Of a stretch of 30,438 nucleotides of DNA, positions 20,777 to 29,719 are shown in pieces. The notes beneath the pieces are model-generated. The model was not told where the DNA came from. It did no database searches and was given only the letters and a program-made list of their open reading frames with translations. The stretch lies in the IMG/VR virus record IMGVR_UViG_3300032117_000111, positions 1 through 30,438 of that record; one strand, given 5' to 3'. The position numbers were made by a program, and so were the translations under genes. Position 1 is the first letter of the stretch; each line of letters opens with the position of its first letter. This DNA is from a virus.

Positions 20777-22633
20777 ATGCCAGGTAGTAGCGGATTACCA
20801 GGACCAGCAGGCTTTGGAAGAGGAACTCAGTCAGCAGCTTCTTTGGCGGCTGCCAATGCCTTGCCAACTAACGCACGACAAACATCAAATGCTATAGCAG
20901 CCGCTACTGGCGCCAGAGGTCGCGGAGCGCCTCCATTAGCAACCGCAGCACCAACAGGGAACAACAAGTATACTTTTACTGGATTATGTGATGCGTTAAA
21001 TGCTTACGAGCAAGGATTAGTTAAAGACGGTACAGTAACTTATGCTAATCAGTATGTAATTGAATTTGCGCCAGCAAGTCTTCGCAGTTCAGGAGTTACC
21101 TTGCCTGGAACTAGTGATAAAAAATTAGGACCAATGCAACAAACTAATACTGCTAAAGATAAAGTGCTTCCAGAAACAAACACATACAATACTAAGGCTA
21201 AAAATATTGCTGTAAGTCAAGGTACACAAATTATACAATTTATTGAAATGACTATGCGTAATAGTCGATATGTTACTGATCAATTAATTGTAGCGCAGGA
21301 TCAACTTTCTGGCAATGCGTTGCCTAGTACATCTACTACTACTAATAAAACAACAACATGGTTTAAAATTACAGTTAACGCAGTACCTATTGGCGATAAA
21401 ATAGATGAATTGCGTAACGACTATGCGTATAAAATTACATATACTATATCAACTTATGCGTTGAATGAAGCACAAAGCCAATATTTTCCAGAAGCACAAT
21501 TTCGTGGAGTACAAAAAGTTTATAACTATTGGTTTACTGGAGAAAACACACAAGTATTAAGCTACGAACAAAATTATAACAATCAATATATTAATGTATT
21601 AAGTAGCAAAACAAAAACACAAGGGTCACAGGGATTAAACAATGCGTTAGCAAATTCCGTAGGATATGGTATTGGTCCAAATAAAAATGTACCATCTCCT
21701 CGTTCTGGACAAAGCGATCAACAAGCACAAAATGGCGCAAATAATCCTGCTAGTACATTAGCAGACTATCTTTATAGTTTTGCTGATCAAAGTGAAATAA
21801 CTTTACAAATTATTGGCGACCCAGCATGGTTAGTTCAAGGCGAAGTTAAAGGACTTACTGCTAGTGCGTTTCAATTTACAGGCTTTTATTCAGATGGCAC
21901 AGTAAATCCAGATACACAACAGGTCGTATTTGCGGTTAATTGGAACGCTCCTGCGGATTATAATAACGGCACAAGCGGACCTTATAGCGGCACAGGATTA
22001 ATGGATGTAAACGCTTCTGCTACACAAAATAACAATAATAATTTGTCGTCATCGCCAACGCAAGCAAGTGCGGCATATACGGCTACTGAAGTAAAAAGTA
22101 CTTTTAGTAAAGGTAAATTTACACAAGAATTAAAAGGCAATGCGCTTAAAAATTTAAATCCTACACAATTAGCTTCGGTCCCAGGAGTAACTCGTGCGCC
22201 AACACCTACTTCAACATTATCAGCGAACCAGCCACAAGCTGGTACTCGTACTAGTTTATTACAACAAATAGAAGCTGCCGGTAGTCAAATTCTTGGTGCT
22301 GTAACTAACGCATTAACACCGTCATCCTGGACTTCTCCTATTACTAATACACCAGTGTCGGCACCAGCGTCAGCTACTCCAGCAGTAGCACCACCTGTAC
22401 AACCGGCATCTGCCCCGACAGATGTTACTTCAGCTGGTGTAGTAGTAGGCGCCGCAAGCGCAACTTCGGCAGTTCTTAATGCTGGCACAGTAGTAACTAG
22501 TAATACTACATCCACTACAACGGTAACTGGCGGCGGATCGACAATTCGTACAAGCACTCCTACAGTCTATGTAAATACACCTGAGTTTACTACAGGCTCG
22601 AGCACTCAACCAATGGCAGCTAAGGACGCATAA
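20777..22633 (+). CDS. Virion protein, possible baseplate hub component B
   Basis: A 618-residue protein. The folded core begins at YTFTGLCDALNAYEQGLV (~56) with YANQYVIEFAP. It includes IIQFIEMTMRNSRYVTDQL, TWFKITVNAVPIGDKIDELRNDYAYKITYT, and a C-terminal IGDPAWLVQGEVKG plus FAVNWNAPADYN block. The last ~200 residues are Thr/Ser/Ala-rich. The IGDPAW and NWN.P.DY patterns occur in hub-type structural proteins of aquatic T4-like phages. With the previous gene it is my best candidate for the gp27-type trimeric hub that carries the gp5 spike. Its stop codon overlaps the gp5 start by 1 base, which supports that partnership. AGGAA lies before the ATG. The function is inferred from context. Confidence 0.55.
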   Translation: MPGSSGLPGPAGFGRGTQSAASLAAANALPTNARQTSNAIAAATGARGRGAPPLATAAPTGNNKYTFTGLCDALNAYEQGLVKDGTVTYANQYVIEFAPASLRSSGVTLPGTSDKKLGPMQQTNTAKDKVLPETNTYNTKAKNIAVSQGTQIIQFIEMTMRNSRYVTDQLIVAQDQLSGNALPSTSTTTNKTTTWFKITVNAVPIGDKIDELRNDYAYKITYTISTYALNEAQSQYFPEAQFRGVQKVYNYWFTGENTQVLSYEQNYNNQYINVLSSKTKTQGSQGLNNALANSVGYGIGPNKNVPSPRSGQSDQQAQNGANNPASTLADYLYSFADQSEITLQIIGDPAWLVQGEVKGLTASAFQFTGFYSDGTVNPDTQQVVFAVNWNAPADYNNGTSGPYSGTGLMDVNASATQNNNNNLSSSPTQASAAYTATEVKSTFSKGKFTQELKGNALKNLNPTQLASVPGVTRAPTPTSTLSANQPQAGTRTSLLQQIEAAGSQILGAVTNALTPSSWTSPITNTPVSAPASATPAVAPPVQPASAPTDVTSAGVVVGAASATSAVLNAGTVVTSNTTSTTTVTGGGSTIRTSTPTVYVNTPEFTTGSSTQPMAAKDA

Positions 22634-24147
22634 TGGCAGTAAATGTACAACGAACAACGGGCAGATCAGCACCCTATAAATTTGACCGCGGTAATACGCC
22701 TACGGACTTTGGGCCATTTATTGGTGAAATTGTAAACAATATAGATCCAACAAGAAGCGGTCGTGTTCAAGTTTTTATTGAACAATTCGGAGGCGGCGAT
22801 AAAACAGATCAAACTTTATGGCGCACAGTTAGTTACTGTCCACCGTTTGGCGGAGCTACACCAAAAACAAGTACATCGGCTGGGGTAGGAACTTATGGCT
22901 CAACTAATAATCAACAAAGTTATGGTATGTCATTTAGTCCTCCAGACATTGGTGTACAAGTATTATGTTTCTTTGTTGCTGGCGATCCTAACCAAGGATT
23001 TTATGTAGGAGTAATTCCACCACAAGGTGCTAATCATATGGTGCCAGCTATTGGTGCTACACCTGCGGCAGCCAAACAAAATGTAAACCAAGACACATAT
23101 TTTGCTAACAGTCCTCAATTACCTGTCACAGAAATTAATAATGCTGAACAAAATACAGCAATTACTGAAAATCCGCAATTTTTTGATCAAACAAAACCAG
23201 TACATAGTTATGTAGCTAGTGTGCTGTTTCAACAAGGTACAGTTAATGATCCGATTCGCGGGTCAATAAGTTCATCTAGTCAGCGCGAAAGTCCTAGTAA
23301 CGCTTTTGGTTTTAGTACACCTGGCCGTCCAATATATCAAGGTGGATTACAAGATTCAACAATACAACAACAAGTGTCTTCTGGATCAGTTTCGCCTGAC
23401 GCAGTTAATGTTGTAGGTCGTAGAGGCGGACATTCATTTGTAATGGATGACGGTGATGTTGCTGGCAAAAATTCTATTGTGCGTATTCGTACAGCTAAGG
23501 GTCATCAACTCACAATGAGTGATGATGGCAATTGTTTTTATATTTCTCACGCTAGTGGCCAAGTATGGTTAGAGTTTGGACAAGAAGGAACACTAGATGT
23601 TTACTCAACTAATTCTATTAACTTACGCACAGAAGGCACAATAAACTTACACGCTGATAAAGATTTTAATGTCTATGCTGGCGGAAATATTAATATGAAA
23701 AGTAAAGTAGCTACAACACTTCAAAGTGATGGCGCATTTACTTGTGCTAATAAAGATGTACTAACATTGTTTAGTGAAACTTCAATTGGTGTCAAAAGTA
23801 ATGGCGAATTAGCATTAGATGGAAAATTTGGATCATGGAAAGCTAGCGGAGATTTTGTATTACAAGCGGCAGCTATAGATTTAAACCCAGGATTTGCCCC
23901 ATCAGTAGCAGTACCAAAAGGATTAACGGAATATACTATGCCAGATAGTCAATTTGACACTAGTTCAGGTTGGGCAGTATCTGGCGACGGGGTTAAGAGT
24001 ATTGTTACTAGAGCACCAAGTCACGAACCTTGGCCATATCATAATCAAGGTGTACAAGTTAATGTTAATTTAGGTACAGGAACTAATTCTGCGCCACCTG
24101 GAGCTCCAACCATACCGGCTGGAACAACTATAACCAAAACAAATTAA
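22633..24147 (+). CDS. 5: Baseplate spike gp5-like protein without lysozyme domain
   Basis: A 504-residue central spike protein. Residues ~25-150 are an OB-fold like that of gp5/VgrG: FGPFIGEIVNNIDPTRSGRVQVFIEQFGG (blocks FIGEIVNNIDP and GRVQVFIEQFG), LWRTVSYCPPFGG, PDIGVQVLCFFVAGDPNQGFYVG. After a linker, GRRGGHSFVMDDGD (~259-272) and RIRTAKGHQLTMSD lead into a repetitive beta-prism needle at ~285-430 (INLRTEGTINLHADKDFNVYAGGNINMKS in short repeats). T4 gp5 (575 residues) carries a lysozyme between these parts. None is seen here. AAGGA lies upstream, with a 1-base overlap to the gene before. It pierces the outer membrane during infection. Confidence 0.88.
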   Translation: MAVNVQRTTGRSAPYKFDRGNTPTDFGPFIGEIVNNIDPTRSGRVQVFIEQFGGGDKTDQTLWRTVSYCPPFGGATPKTSTSAGVGTYGSTNNQQSYGMSFSPPDIGVQVLCFFVAGDPNQGFYVGVIPPQGANHMVPAIGATPAAAKQNVNQDTYFANSPQLPVTEINNAEQNTAITENPQFFDQTKPVHSYVASVLFQQGTVNDPIRGSISSSSQRESPSNAFGFSTPGRPIYQGGLQDSTIQQQVSSGSVSPDAVNVVGRRGGHSFVMDDGDVAGKNSIVRIRTAKGHQLTMSDDGNCFYISHASGQVWLEFGQEGTLDVYSTNSINLRTEGTINLHADKDFNVYAGGNINMKSKVATTLQSDGAFTCANKDVLTLFSETSIGVKSNGELALDGKFGSWKASGDFVLQAAAIDLNPGFAPSVAVPKGLTEYTMPDSQFDTSSGWAVSGDGVKSIVTRAPSHEPWPYHNQGVQVNVNLGTGTNSAPPGAPTIPAGTTITKTN

Positions 24148-24148
24148 T

Positions 24149-25849
24149 ATGGCAATTTTTAAATATACACTTCCTTCTGGAGCAGAATTCCAATTAAATG
24201 CTGAAGCTGGTACAACCCAAGCACAAGCTGACAAAATATTTTACGAACAAGTGGCCGCAGGAACATTTGTTGGATACAAAAAGGGCGATAAATTAACCCA
24301 CCCAGCGGAAGCCCTTACTAATTTTGGAATTACTCGACTACAAAGAGGAACAGCGGGTGTAGATGACAAAACATTGTTGGCAATTATTTCAGGCTTGCCT
24401 ATAGTAGCACCATTACCGTCCTTAAAAAACACACCAATTCAAAATCCAATTGATCAAACAAATTTTATACAAGTTACAAGTAGCCCAACAGGACTTACTG
24501 ACCTTGGCCCTAACGGAGTAGGTCAATTATCTTCAACACAAACACAAGCCTTGATGGCACAAATTGCTGCTACTACTCAAGGAAATGTTGATACAATTAC
24601 ACAAACAATTGGAATTGGAACTTATGGATTTAATTGTACTCAACTTGAACAAGTAGGATTAATTAAACCAGGTATGTGTGCTTTATATTGTCCTACAGAT
24701 CCACAAACAGGTGCTAATCCATCAAATTTTGTAGAGTTTATGAATTCGCCGACACCTTGGACTGGTCTTAACGGCATAACAAGCACCAATGATATTGTAG
24801 GGGATCAAGCTACACAAAATCAAATTCAGGAACAGCTATTACAACAAAGTTATAATCAGTTAGTAGCTAACGGAACAATCGTACCTCCGACACCTACAGT
24901 CACTACACCAAGTATTAGTACAGGGCAAGTATATAGTTCTAGCGGAACACTTGTGGCAACATCAGCATTAACATTAATTGCTTCTGGATTAGGCTATAAT
25001 GGAGCTAACGCTCTGTTTAGTGATTTTAATAATTTATTTTCTTCCAATTCTTCTTCATCCTTGTACAGCGAAGCGGTTAGTACTTTGGGTAGTGTAGGAA
25101 ATTCTATTAGTGGTTTCTTTTCAAGTTTAACTAGCTCACCAGTTGGCGATGTGCCAGTAGATATTCAAAATTTAGGAACAGATGCTGTAGCAGCATATAA
25201 TTCAGGATTATCAAGTTTATCTTCTGGAGCCGTAGGATTTTCTAATAGCACATTAAGCAATATTTCAACAGCAACTGGGTCGTCTGTAACTCAATTATCT
25301 GGGCTGGCATCAGGACTTACTGGTGGATCTGTGGCAAATACTACCGCCGCAATAACTTCTACACTTAATAGTGATGTTGGCGCATTGTTAGCAACTAGTA
25401 GCAAGTATGGCACTAGTTTAGTTACAGCTTGGGCTGATAGTGCTGGCTCTACATTAACTAGTATCGGAAATAATTTAGGATCATTAGCGTCAGGAGTATC
25501 TACAGCCGCTACTAATGCTTTCAATACAGCACAAACTTCATTGTCTACAGGCATAGATTCCTTGGCAAAAGCATCACAATTTAGTATCAATTTTAGCGAT
25601 TTTTCATTAAGCAGTTTAGTAGCGGGGGTTCAACCAGCAGCCGGCTTTACTAATACAGTTGATAGAGCTACAGTGGATGCCGCAGTAAATCGAGTAATAG
25701 GATCATCATTAATTACACCACCTACTTTTGAACTTCCTTCAGTATCTAGCCTAGGAACATTAGCTGATATTAGTGCCGCAAAGAGTATTTTAGCACAAGC
25801 TCAGTCGGCGGCGCAGGGTGTTGGCAGCAAAATAGTTAATATTGTATAG
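24149..25849 (+). CDS. Virion structural protein of unknown function
   Basis: A 566-residue protein. The N-terminal ~65 residues (FKYTLPSGAEFQLNAEAGTT, QAQADKIFYEQVAAGTFVGY) form a small domain also seen in structural proteins of other aquatic T4-like phages. YGFNCTQLEQVGLIKPGMC (~159-177) looks like a short helical binding motif. The remainder is Ser/Gly/Thr/Ala-rich with many LSSG/SLSS-type short repeats, suggesting an elongated or surface-adhesive part. No catalytic motif was seen. It lies between spike gp5 and wedge gp25, so it is a baseplate or tail component by context. No clear ribosome-binding site; it starts 1 base after the gp5 stop, so it is probably coupled. Confidence 0.6.
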   Translation: MAIFKYTLPSGAEFQLNAEAGTTQAQADKIFYEQVAAGTFVGYKKGDKLTHPAEALTNFGITRLQRGTAGVDDKTLLAIISGLPIVAPLPSLKNTPIQNPIDQTNFIQVTSSPTGLTDLGPNGVGQLSSTQTQALMAQIAATTQGNVDTITQTIGIGTYGFNCTQLEQVGLIKPGMCALYCPTDPQTGANPSNFVEFMNSPTPWTGLNGITSTNDIVGDQATQNQIQEQLLQQSYNQLVANGTIVPPTPTVTTPSISTGQVYSSSGTLVATSALTLIASGLGYNGANALFSDFNNLFSSNSSSSLYSEAVSTLGSVGNSISGFFSSLTSSPVGDVPVDIQNLGTDAVAAYNSGLSSLSSGAVGFSNSTLSNISTATGSSVTQLSGLASGLTGGSVANTTAAITSTLNSDVGALLATSSKYGTSLVTAWADSAGSTLTSIGNNLGSLASGVSTAATNAFNTAQTSLSTGIDSLAKASQFSINFSDFSLSSLVAGVQPAAGFTNTVDRATVDAAVNRVIGSSLITPPTFELPSVSSLGTLADISAAKSILAQAQSAAQGVGSKIVNIV

Positions 25850-25857
25850 AATAAATA
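25850..25857 (+). promoter_or_regulatory. Late-promoter-like element AATAAATA, 6 bases from ATG
   Basis: AATAAATA directly follows the stop codon of the upstream gene (25847-25849). TAATAT and the gp25 ATG at 25864 follow it. Spacing is identical to the TATAAATA element at 11094-11101. No Shine-Dalgarno lies between. Confidence 0.45.
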
Positions 25858-25863
25858 TAATAT

Positions 25864-26238
25864 ATGGCAACTTTTATCGGATTCAATACAATTAATCAAA
25901 ACAAGACATTTACACTTGTTGACTATGAATTAATTAAACAAGACTTATTAAACGCTTTTAATATTAGACAGGGCGAATTAGTAGGCCGTCCGGGCTATGG
26001 CACCATTTTATGGGCCTATTTGTTTGAAAATCAAACCCCTGAGTTAGAAACAGCAATTTATAATGAAGTTCAGCGTGTAGTTGGTGGAGATCCACGAATT
26101 TATCTAAGTAGTATTAATATGTTTCCCCAGGAAAACGGCATATTATTAGAATTAGAACTACAAACAGTAGCAACAACATCAGCACAAATTTTATCGATAT
26201 TCTTTAACGAACAACAGCGTTCCGCAAGTTATGTCTAA
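25864..26238 (+). CDS. 25: Baseplate wedge subunit gp25
   Basis: A 124-residue wedge/sheath-initiator protein of the gp25 family (T4: 132 residues). The motifs are LVDYELIKQDLLNAFNIRQGE (in parts YELIKQDLLNAF and RQGE, ~20-38), VGRPGYGTILWAYLFE (~40-55) and the family-typical E...I..EVQRVV..DPRI near 65-80. It joins gp6 in the wedge and nucleates the contractile sheath. The ATG has no Shine-Dalgarno and sits 6 bases after a late-promoter-like element, so it may be read from a near-leaderless transcript or by coupling. gp6 follows after 52 bases, as in other T4-like phages. Confidence 0.93.
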   Translation: MATFIGFNTINQNKTFTLVDYELIKQDLLNAFNIRQGELVGRPGYGTILWAYLFENQTPELETAIYNEVQRVVGGDPRIYLSSINMFPQENGILLELELQTVATTSAQILSIFFNEQQRSASYV

Positions 26239-26240
26239 CT

Positions 26241-26256
26241 TAAACTACCCAGTTTA
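26241..26256 (+). terminator. Small hairpin between gp25 and gp6
   Basis: TAAACT-ACCC-AGTTTA is a perfect 6-bp inverted repeat 3 bases after the gp25 stop, followed by TTAAAACC. The U-run is very short, so at most it is a weak terminator isolating gp25 from the gp6 promoter. Confidence 0.25.
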
Positions 26257-26263
26257 TTAAAAC

Positions 26264-26271
26264 CATAAATA
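26264..26271 (+). promoter_or_regulatory. Late promoter CATAAATA before gp6
   Basis: CATAAATA followed by CTGTAT, in the 52-base gap between gp25 and gp6. The 16-base context ACCATAAATA-TGTAT agrees at all but one position with the promoter at 17936-17951. The gp6 ATG lies 19 bases further on, with only a weak TGGAA as ribosome-binding site. Confidence 0.65.
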
Positions 26272-26290
26272 CTGTATCACTGGAACGACT

Positions 26291-29200
26291 ATGGCACAGA
26301 CAACAAGACAAACCGTACTATTTGGGGTTGAAGATTGGAAAAGAATCTATCAAACTTATAGTGAAGGTGACTTTCAAAGTTACGATTTTGAAACCCTACG
26401 CAAATCCTTCATAGATTACCTGCGCCAGTATTATCCAGAAACATTCAATGATTATATTGAATCATCAGAATTTATAGCATTGCTTGATGTTATGGCTTTT
26501 ATGGGCCAAGCATTAGCATTTCGTACTGACTTAAACACTCGTGAAAACTATATTGACACAGCAGAACGCCGTGATAGTGTTATTAAATTAGCAAATTTAG
26601 TAAGTTATGCTCCACAGCGTAATACAGAAGCTAGCGGATATCTTAAAGTATTTTCTGTACAAACTACAGAAAATGTAACAGACTACAACGGTGTCGACCT
26701 TGCTAATATTACAGTTAACTGGGCCGATCCTAGTAACTTTGATTGGCAAGAACAGTTCACAGCTATTCTTAATGCCGCTTTAGTTGATACACAATATGTA
26801 GGCAGTCCTGGAAACGATCAAAACATTCTTGGAGTAGATACACAAGAATATACTATTAACTTAGTGCCTGGTTACTTGCCAGTAATCCCTTATACTGCTA
26901 CAGTCGATGGAGTTAATATGCCATTCGAAGCAGTTAACGCAACATCATTAGGTGAAACATATATTTACGAACCACCTCCATTGCCAAACGGACAATTTAA
27001 TATATTGTTCCGCAATGATCAATTAGGATATCAGTCAGCTAACACAGGATATTTCTTTTATTTCAAACAAGGTGTTTTACAAAACCAAGATTTCAATTTA
27101 GTAGAAAGCATTGCTAATCGTACTGTTGATATCAATATCGAAGGCGTTAATAATACTGATGTTTGGTTATATCAACTTGATAATTTAGGAAATTTGCGTC
27201 AGTTATGGAATAAAGTTGATTCTGTATATGCGGCTGCAGTTGAACAGATGACTCCTACCTTGCGTACAGTATTTTCCGTTACTAGTCGTACTAATGATCA
27301 AATTACTTTAGTATTTGGTGATAATGTTTTCTCAGCTATTCCAGTAGGGCAATTCCGCAACTATGTTCGTGCGTCTAACGGATTACAATACATTATTAAT
27401 CCAGAAGATATGCAATCTATTTCAATTCCTATCTCGTATGTTAGTCGTACAGGTAGTATTGAAACAATTACATTTACTTGTGGCATAACAACACCTGTAA
27501 CTAATGCCGCTCCACGCGAAACTATTGATCAAATTAAACAAAGAGCGCCAGCTCGTTACTATACACAAAATCGTATGGTTAATGGCGAAGATTATACAAA
27601 CTTTCCATTTACAACATATAATTCAATCATTAAAAGTGCTGCGCTCAATCGTAGTTCAATTGGATCAAGTCGTTATTTGGATTTAGTTGATCCAACAGGC
27701 AAATATTCTTCTACTAATGTGTTTGGTAGTGACGGAGCATTGTGGTATATTAATAACACCCCAGCATTTACATTTACATACCAAACAACTAATGATATTA
27801 ATAATGTTATTCTTAATGACATAACACCGTTGCTAATTCAAGCAACAATGAAACAATTTTATTATGCTTATTTTCCACGCCCAAATTTACAATCATTAAA
27901 TTATAGTTGGAATGAAAGTACAACTATTGTAAATGAAACTACTGGATATTTTGTAAACAGTAGCGGAACTCCTGTAGTAGTTGGGCCAACAGCTAGTAAT
28001 AATGCTAAATTTATTGTTGAAACATCATTAATTAAATTTGTTCCGCCTTCTGGGTATCACTTTGATAGCAAAAACGAATTACAACCAGGATTGCCAGTAT
28101 CTGATGATGACCACTTAGTCATATGGGCTTCGCCGACAGCAATATATGGCAACGGCACTAACGGTGGCGTCGGTAATTTAGCTGACGGAACTGGTCCTGT
28201 TGTATTGAATACCTATGTTCCTACTGGCGCAATCGCAGTTCAAGTTATTCCATTATTAACTTCAACTTTCTCTACACAATTAAAACAAAGTATAGCTAAT
28301 CAAATTTATTTAAAAGCTAACTTTGGATTAGGATATGACAGTACAGGAACAATTACTGGTACACCTTATACTTGGTATTTAATAACAGCAGCAAATCTTG
28401 ATGTGGGGGCATCCTGGAGCCAAACTTATGCTGGCAATACTTCTGGAGCAAATCTTGATGCTAGTTGGTTAATTCAAGCAACCTTTGATGGCAGTCAATA
28501 TACTGTAATATCACGCAGTCTTGATTACTACTTTGGTAGTGTTCTCGAAGTTAGATTCTTCTTTGATACAGATCAAGCAATTTACGATAGTCGTACTGGT
28601 ACAGTTATTTCAGATTTTGCGAAAGTTTTAAAAACAAACAGTCAACCGTATAATAATTCTCCATTGTTAGCTGATATCCCACTTAAAATTATTGGACAGC
28701 CAGTATTGAGCGATGGCTTAGTTGATGATTATCAAGTGTTAGTTGGATATGAAGACAACAACACAGGTATTCCTACGGATCCAGATTTCTTTCAAGAGAT
28801 TGTTGGAGTTTCACCATCAAGTACAGCGTTGCCACAACCATATGTGTTCTTCCAACTAACGGTAGATTTTGATAATCTAGAAAGATATTTGTTACAGCCA
28901 GAAGGCATTGTAGTTGCTGATTATCCAACATTGGCTGAAATTGAAATAATAAAAACACAATATCCTACAGGGCAAGTATTTTATGCTTATGCAGAAAATG
29001 CGTTTTATACATTAATATTAAACTTAAACGGTTCATTATCAGTAGTTGCGACTCCAGGGTGGGTAGCACAAGTAGGCCGCCAAAGTTTATATTTCCAATA
29101 TAGACATAATAGTGCGTTGACAAGTCTTATTGATCCAGGCAGCACAAATATTATTGATTTATATGTTGTAACTGCCGAATACTATACAGCTTATGTTCAG

Positions 29201-29719
29201 TGGATACAAGATACAACAGGCACAGTTACACAACCATTGCCTCCAACTATTGATGAATTGACAACAGCGTATGCTGGCTTACAAGATTATAAGATGATTA
29301 GTGACAATATGATTCTTAATAGTGTAGAATTTTTGCCATTGTTTGGTAGTAAAGCACCAGAAGCATTGAGAGCGACTATTAAAGTAATTCCTGCTGCTAA
29401 TACAAACGCAAGCAATAATCAAATTCGTAATTTAGTGTTAGCAACAATGAACGCATACTTTGATATTGCTAATTGGAATTTTGGCGACACATTTTACTTC
29501 TCAGAATTGGCGGCATATATACATGCACAAATCGGAACTTATGTTGCCTCGGTAGTGTTGGTACCATTAAATCCACAAAAGAGTTTTGGTGATTTGTATG
29601 AAATACAATGCGCTCCGTATCAAATATTTGTTAACGGCGCAACTATTAATGACATTGAAGTGATTACATCGTTGACTAGTACTAACTTACAAACTGCTCC
29701 TGGCAGCGGAGCAATTTAA
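26291..29719 (+). CDS. 6: Baseplate wedge subunit gp6 (greatly enlarged)
   Basis: A 1142-residue wedge protein. The N-terminal ~270 residues carry clear gp6 blocks: FIDYLRQYYPETFNDYIESSEF, LLDVMAFMGQALAFRTDLNTREN and RRDSVIKLANLVSYAPQRN-EASG. PRETIDQIKQRAPARYYTQNRMVNGEDY (~410-440, in parts) is the core block shared with the Mu/P2 gpJ-like fold, and the last ~100 residues (DNMILNSVEFLPL, ATMNAYFDIANWNFGDTFYFSEL) are the dimerisation end. T4 gp6 has 660 residues. The additional ~450 lie roughly between 480 and 1000, rich in Tyr, Asn and Thr, probably an exposed insertion. gp6 forms the ring that ties the wedges together. Its stop overlaps the next start by 1 base. Confidence 0.93.
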   Translation: MAQTTRQTVLFGVEDWKRIYQTYSEGDFQSYDFETLRKSFIDYLRQYYPETFNDYIESSEFIALLDVMAFMGQALAFRTDLNTRENYIDTAERRDSVIKLANLVSYAPQRNTEASGYLKVFSVQTTENVTDYNGVDLANITVNWADPSNFDWQEQFTAILNAALVDTQYVGSPGNDQNILGVDTQEYTINLVPGYLPVIPYTATVDGVNMPFEAVNATSLGETYIYEPPPLPNGQFNILFRNDQLGYQSANTGYFFYFKQGVLQNQDFNLVESIANRTVDINIEGVNNTDVWLYQLDNLGNLRQLWNKVDSVYAAAVEQMTPTLRTVFSVTSRTNDQITLVFGDNVFSAIPVGQFRNYVRASNGLQYIINPEDMQSISIPISYVSRTGSIETITFTCGITTPVTNAAPRETIDQIKQRAPARYYTQNRMVNGEDYTNFPFTTYNSIIKSAALNRSSIGSSRYLDLVDPTGKYSSTNVFGSDGALWYINNTPAFTFTYQTTNDINNVILNDITPLLIQATMKQFYYAYFPRPNLQSLNYSWNESTTIVNETTGYFVNSSGTPVVVGPTASNNAKFIVETSLIKFVPPSGYHFDSKNELQPGLPVSDDDHLVIWASPTAIYGNGTNGGVGNLADGTGPVVLNTYVPTGAIAVQVIPLLTSTFSTQLKQSIANQIYLKANFGLGYDSTGTITGTPYTWYLITAANLDVGASWSQTYAGNTSGANLDASWLIQATFDGSQYTVISRSLDYYFGSVLEVRFFFDTDQAIYDSRTGTVISDFAKVLKTNSQPYNNSPLLADIPLKIIGQPVLSDGLVDDYQVLVGYEDNNTGIPTDPDFFQEIVGVSPSSTALPQPYVFFQLTVDFDNLERYLLQPEGIVVADYPTLAEIEIIKTQYPTGQVFYAYAENAFYTLILNLNGSLSVVATPGWVAQVGRQSLYFQYRHNSALTSLIDPGSTNIIDLYVVTAEYYTAYVQWIQDTTGTVTQPLPPTIDELTTAYAGLQDYKMISDNMILNSVEFLPLFGSKAPEALRATIKVIPAANTNASNNQIRNLVLATMNAYFDIANWNFGDTFYFSELAAYIHAQIGTYVASVVLVPLNPQKSFGDLYEIQCAPYQIFVNGATINDIEVITSLTSTNLQTAPGSGAI

